From contig CAZZAX010000138.1 of the NCBI GenBank assembly GCA_964653075.1, forward strand, positions 1 through 15,120: a stretch of 15,120 bases of DNA, given 5' to 3'. Position numbers and translations under genes: made by a program. Source of the stretch: NIOZ-UU13 sp964653075 (GTDB lineage Bacteria > Planctomycetota > Phycisphaerae > Sedimentisphaerales > Anaerobacaceae). The notes below the pieces were generated by a model. It did no database searches, was not told the origin of the DNA, and saw only the letters and a list, made by a program, of their open reading frames with translations. Below, one piece after another: positions 13,442 through 15,120 of this stretch (the first letter of the stretch is position 1; every line of letters begins with the position of its first letter).

Positions 13442-14874
13442 AAACGAGAAAAGATGTGATACAGTTAGTTAAGAAATGGCGTGTTGCTCCTCGCATAGAA
13501 ATGCACAAAAGAACTCTTACTGCTGTTCTGAAGGCACATGCGGAAACTCAAAAAACGAAGATGGCTTCGGAGCAGCCAAATATCGGGAGAATAATCATGA
13601 AAAGTAGAATTACAAAACTTGCTGTTGCCTCAGTGGTGATAATCATCGGAATATTTCTTTTGTTCGGCAACGGGCAGGAAACACTCTATGCACAGGTGGT
13701 AAAGGCTTTTGAACAAGCCCGCTCAATACATGTTGTTATAAACGAGTATCGAGACCGACATTGGTTCAATGAGCAGGAAATTTGGTATGACCGTGAGGAA
13801 GGAATTCACGAAGAAGAACGCTTTAAAGACAAAACACAAATCCGAATTGATAACAAGCAATATGAATGGCGGTACACGGTAGGGGATAAACTTGTAGCAC
13901 AGGTCAGCAGTTATAGAGATCCGGATGAATGGGCTAAAAACCTTTACGAGTGGCTTCGCTTCAATCCCGAAAGGGACCCTTCAGGCGATAAAGTTATTGA
14001 TGGTGCTTCCTGTGATATGTATGCCCTGTCAATTCCAGACACAGATGAAAAAGTAAGTGTATGGGTCAACGAAAAAAATCGTGTATTGGAGTTTGAGAAT
14101 ATAGAGCAAAGGAGTGGACAAGAAATTAGAGCTGTCGCTACTATAGAGTACGACATAGAAATTGATAAAAGTCTGTTTTTGCCTGATTTTGATTCAAATG
14201 TTGAAATTGTCGGTCCGCGTGAGTTGATCGAGGAACAATTTCCTTTGGATACCGCAATATTTAAACGTGAAAACTTAGGATTTATATTCGCTGTGCACGA
14301 ATTTGATTTCGGCAGTGGCTACAAATATATTGTTTGCTCAAACCGGCTCACAGAAAAAACTCGAAATGAAATTAGTAATGGCCATCCATGGACTTATTAT
14401 GGTGGTTTTACTTTGTTCGCAAGATACGATGAATTTGGGACTATTGAACAACCAATACTGCTGGCTCGAATGAAACACGACGGGATTTCTATAGCATGGT
14501 ATATCCTTGTTCCTGGTGGGAGTAAAGCAAAACAAGCTGCCGGTTGTGATGTTGAGGTCCGTGTCAATATGGCAAATCAGCTCGAAGAAAAACTGAAAGC
14601 AGAAGGGCTTCCGATAAGTGATAAGTTCAGACTCAACATAGCGCCTGGAGAGAGCAAAGAAAAGTCATTATCCCTGAGGGAAATTGCCACCCAGCTTTAC
14701 TCGCTTGGGGAAAAATTTGATCCTATAGTGCATTCCTTTGCTTTGACAAAGATCGTAACCGAACCGGACGGCAATAAAGTTCTGAGTTGGAAGAAGCCCG
14801 GAATTCAGATGTCGGAAAAAGAGTTTTTGAAAGATATCGAAAACAGAGTTGAATACTATCAAAATCTAAATTAA
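13438..14874 (+). CDS. Putative membrane anti-sigma factor with extracytoplasmic sensor domain
   Basis: A 478-residue single-pass membrane protein. Residues 1-58 are basic, helical and cytoplasmic, ending in a stretch 'QPNIGRIIMKSRITKLA' (46-62) typical of Phycisphaerae sigma-factor partners. A membrane segment covers about 61-77. The rest is outside the cytoplasm. Residues about 84-260 resemble a LolA-like fold ('LYAQVVKAFEQARSIHVV', then beta strands around 'KVIDGASCDMYALSI' and 'VSVWVNEKNRVLEFENI'). The remaining part, about 265-478, is an unassigned mixed alpha/beta region. The overlap with the sigma gene and the N-in topology point to an anti-sigma that holds the sigma factor until a signal reaches the outer domain. 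No classical zinc-binding H-x3-C-x2-C anti-sigma motif is present in residues 1-58. Function is inferred from context. Confidence 0.75.
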   Translation: MKTRKDVIQLVKKWRVAPRIEMHKRTLTAVLKAHAETQKTKMASEQPNIGRIIMKSRITKLAVASVVIIIGIFLLFGNGQETLYAQVVKAFEQARSIHVVINEYRDRHWFNEQEIWYDREEGIHEEERFKDKTQIRIDNKQYEWRYTVGDKLVAQVSSYRDPDEWAKNLYEWLRFNPERDPSGDKVIDGASCDMYALSIPDTDEKVSVWVNEKNRVLEFENIEQRSGQEIRAVATIEYDIEIDKSLFLPDFDSNVEIVGPRELIEEQFPLDTAIFKRENLGFIFAVHEFDFGSGYKYIVCSNRLTEKTRNEISNGHPWTYYGGFTLFARYDEFGTIEQPILLARMKHDGISIAWYILVPGGSKAKQAAGCDVEVRVNMANQLEEKLKAEGLPISDKFRLNIAPGESKEKSLSLREIATQLYSLGEKFDPIVHSFALTKIVTEPDGNKVLSWKKPGIQMSEKEFLKDIENRVEYYQNLN

Positions 14875-14996
14875 GTAGCTCTGCCCTTAATCGCAACACG
14901 ACCGGTGAGCTTTTATATATCTGAGATTTTGGATCCTTCCAGCCTGTTTTCGCTATTCGTGTCTCGCCTATCCTAATTTTTTGTACTTTTTTACTT
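14875..14996. other. Convergent gap with no clear terminator
   Basis: AGCTC (14877-14881) and GAGCT (14907-14911) can pair and are followed by TTTTAT, but the loop is about 25 nt and the stem only 5 bp. I do not call a terminator. Confidence 0.3.
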
Positions 14997-15120
14997 TTAT
15001 TCTGCTTTACGCAGTTTTTGGATTTGGACTTCGCGGACTTGCAGTTCTGTTGACCTTGATGCAGATTTTCCCTCGATATACAATCCTATTTTCCCTTTCG
15101 CCGGTCCCGCCGCACGGACA
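14997..15120 (-). CDS. C-terminal fragment of a gene entering from the right, possibly DUF1080-like
   Basis: On the minus strand one frame is open from the window edge to TAA (14997-14999) and gives 40 residues: 'VRAAGPAKGKIGLYIEGKSA' followed by 'SRSTELQVREVQIQKLRKAE'. The G-x-I-G-L-x-x-E-G...V-R-x-V-x-I-x-x-L pattern is what the last two strands of DUF1080 (3-keto-disaccharide hydrolase, LamG-like fold) proteins look like. The fragment is too short for a firm family call. It converges with the putative anti-sigma gene. Confidence 0.45.
   Translation of the reverse strand, partial: VRAAGPAKGKIGLYIEGKSASRSTELQVREVQIQKLRKAE

Noticed and set aside
1..15120. CRISPR arrays, tRNA or rRNA genes, phage or toxin-antitoxin modules
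   Set aside because: No regularly spaced repeats, cloverleaf or rRNA-like conserved sequence, integrase, or paired small toxin-antitoxin genes were seen on either strand.

Overview
The window looks like a chromosomal segment of a heterotrophic Planctomycetota bacterium, probably class Phycisphaerae. This is inference from gene style, not from a marker gene. The pointers are: a secreted LamG protein with single dockerin-like repeats ending in N-W-L-E; an ECF sigma factor overlapping a one-pass membrane protein with an 'NIGRIIMKSRITKLA' pre-membrane stretch; a PadR regulator overlapping a membrane-protein gene; and secreted glycan-active enzymes. No rRNA, tRNA or CRISPR array was seen.

Layout, left to right. 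(1) 1-468 (+): C-terminal part of an RNase Z-like metallo-beta-lactamase-fold protein. (2) 469-1508 (-): padR-type repressor and a membrane protein in a 13-nt overlap, behind a well-formed promoter whose -10 box is covered by a 7-7-7 inverted repeat, the likely autoregulatory operator. (3) 1716-3789 (+): exported GH29 alpha-L-fucosidase and a small lipoprotein. (4) 7583-3881 (-): three-gene operon of nucleotide-sugar dehydrogenase, GT4 glycosyltransferase and GH130 beta-mannoside phosphorylase/hydrolase. (5) 7904-10147 (+): large secreted Ig/Fn3-like, LamG and dockerin-like-repeat protein, divergent from the operon with a promoter on each strand of the shared 320-bp gap. (6) 10353-11449 (+): small lipoprotein whose end runs into an out-of-frame pentapeptide-like gene remnant, then an exported TolC-hairpin-like helical protein. 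(7) 11678-11854: a 177-bp MITE-like element with near-perfect terminal inverted repeats, long self-complementarity and a 4-bp direct repeat, sitting 20 bp before the start codon of a seven-helix membrane protein (11875-12585). (8) 12586-12898: non-coding DNA with a REP-like repeat, a seven-codon ORF behind a strong Shine-Dalgarno, and a 14-bp palindrome in front of the sigma factor. (9) 12899-14874 (+): ECF sigma factor and overlapping putative membrane anti-sigma/sensor. (10) 14997-15120 (-): tail of a gene entering from the right, possibly DUF1080-like.

Working picture: the fucosidase and the LamG/dockerin-like protein fit use or binding of complex polysaccharide outside the cytoplasm. The dehydrogenase-GT4-GH130 operon fits making and recycling a uronate- or mannose-containing glycan. 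The PadR and ECF modules are local regulators whose targets cannot be read from the window beyond probable autoregulation. I do not see a clearly new multi-gene defence or biosynthetic system. The strongest non-gene signal is the MITE-like element; the most system-like cluster is the UGDH-GT4-GH130 operon.
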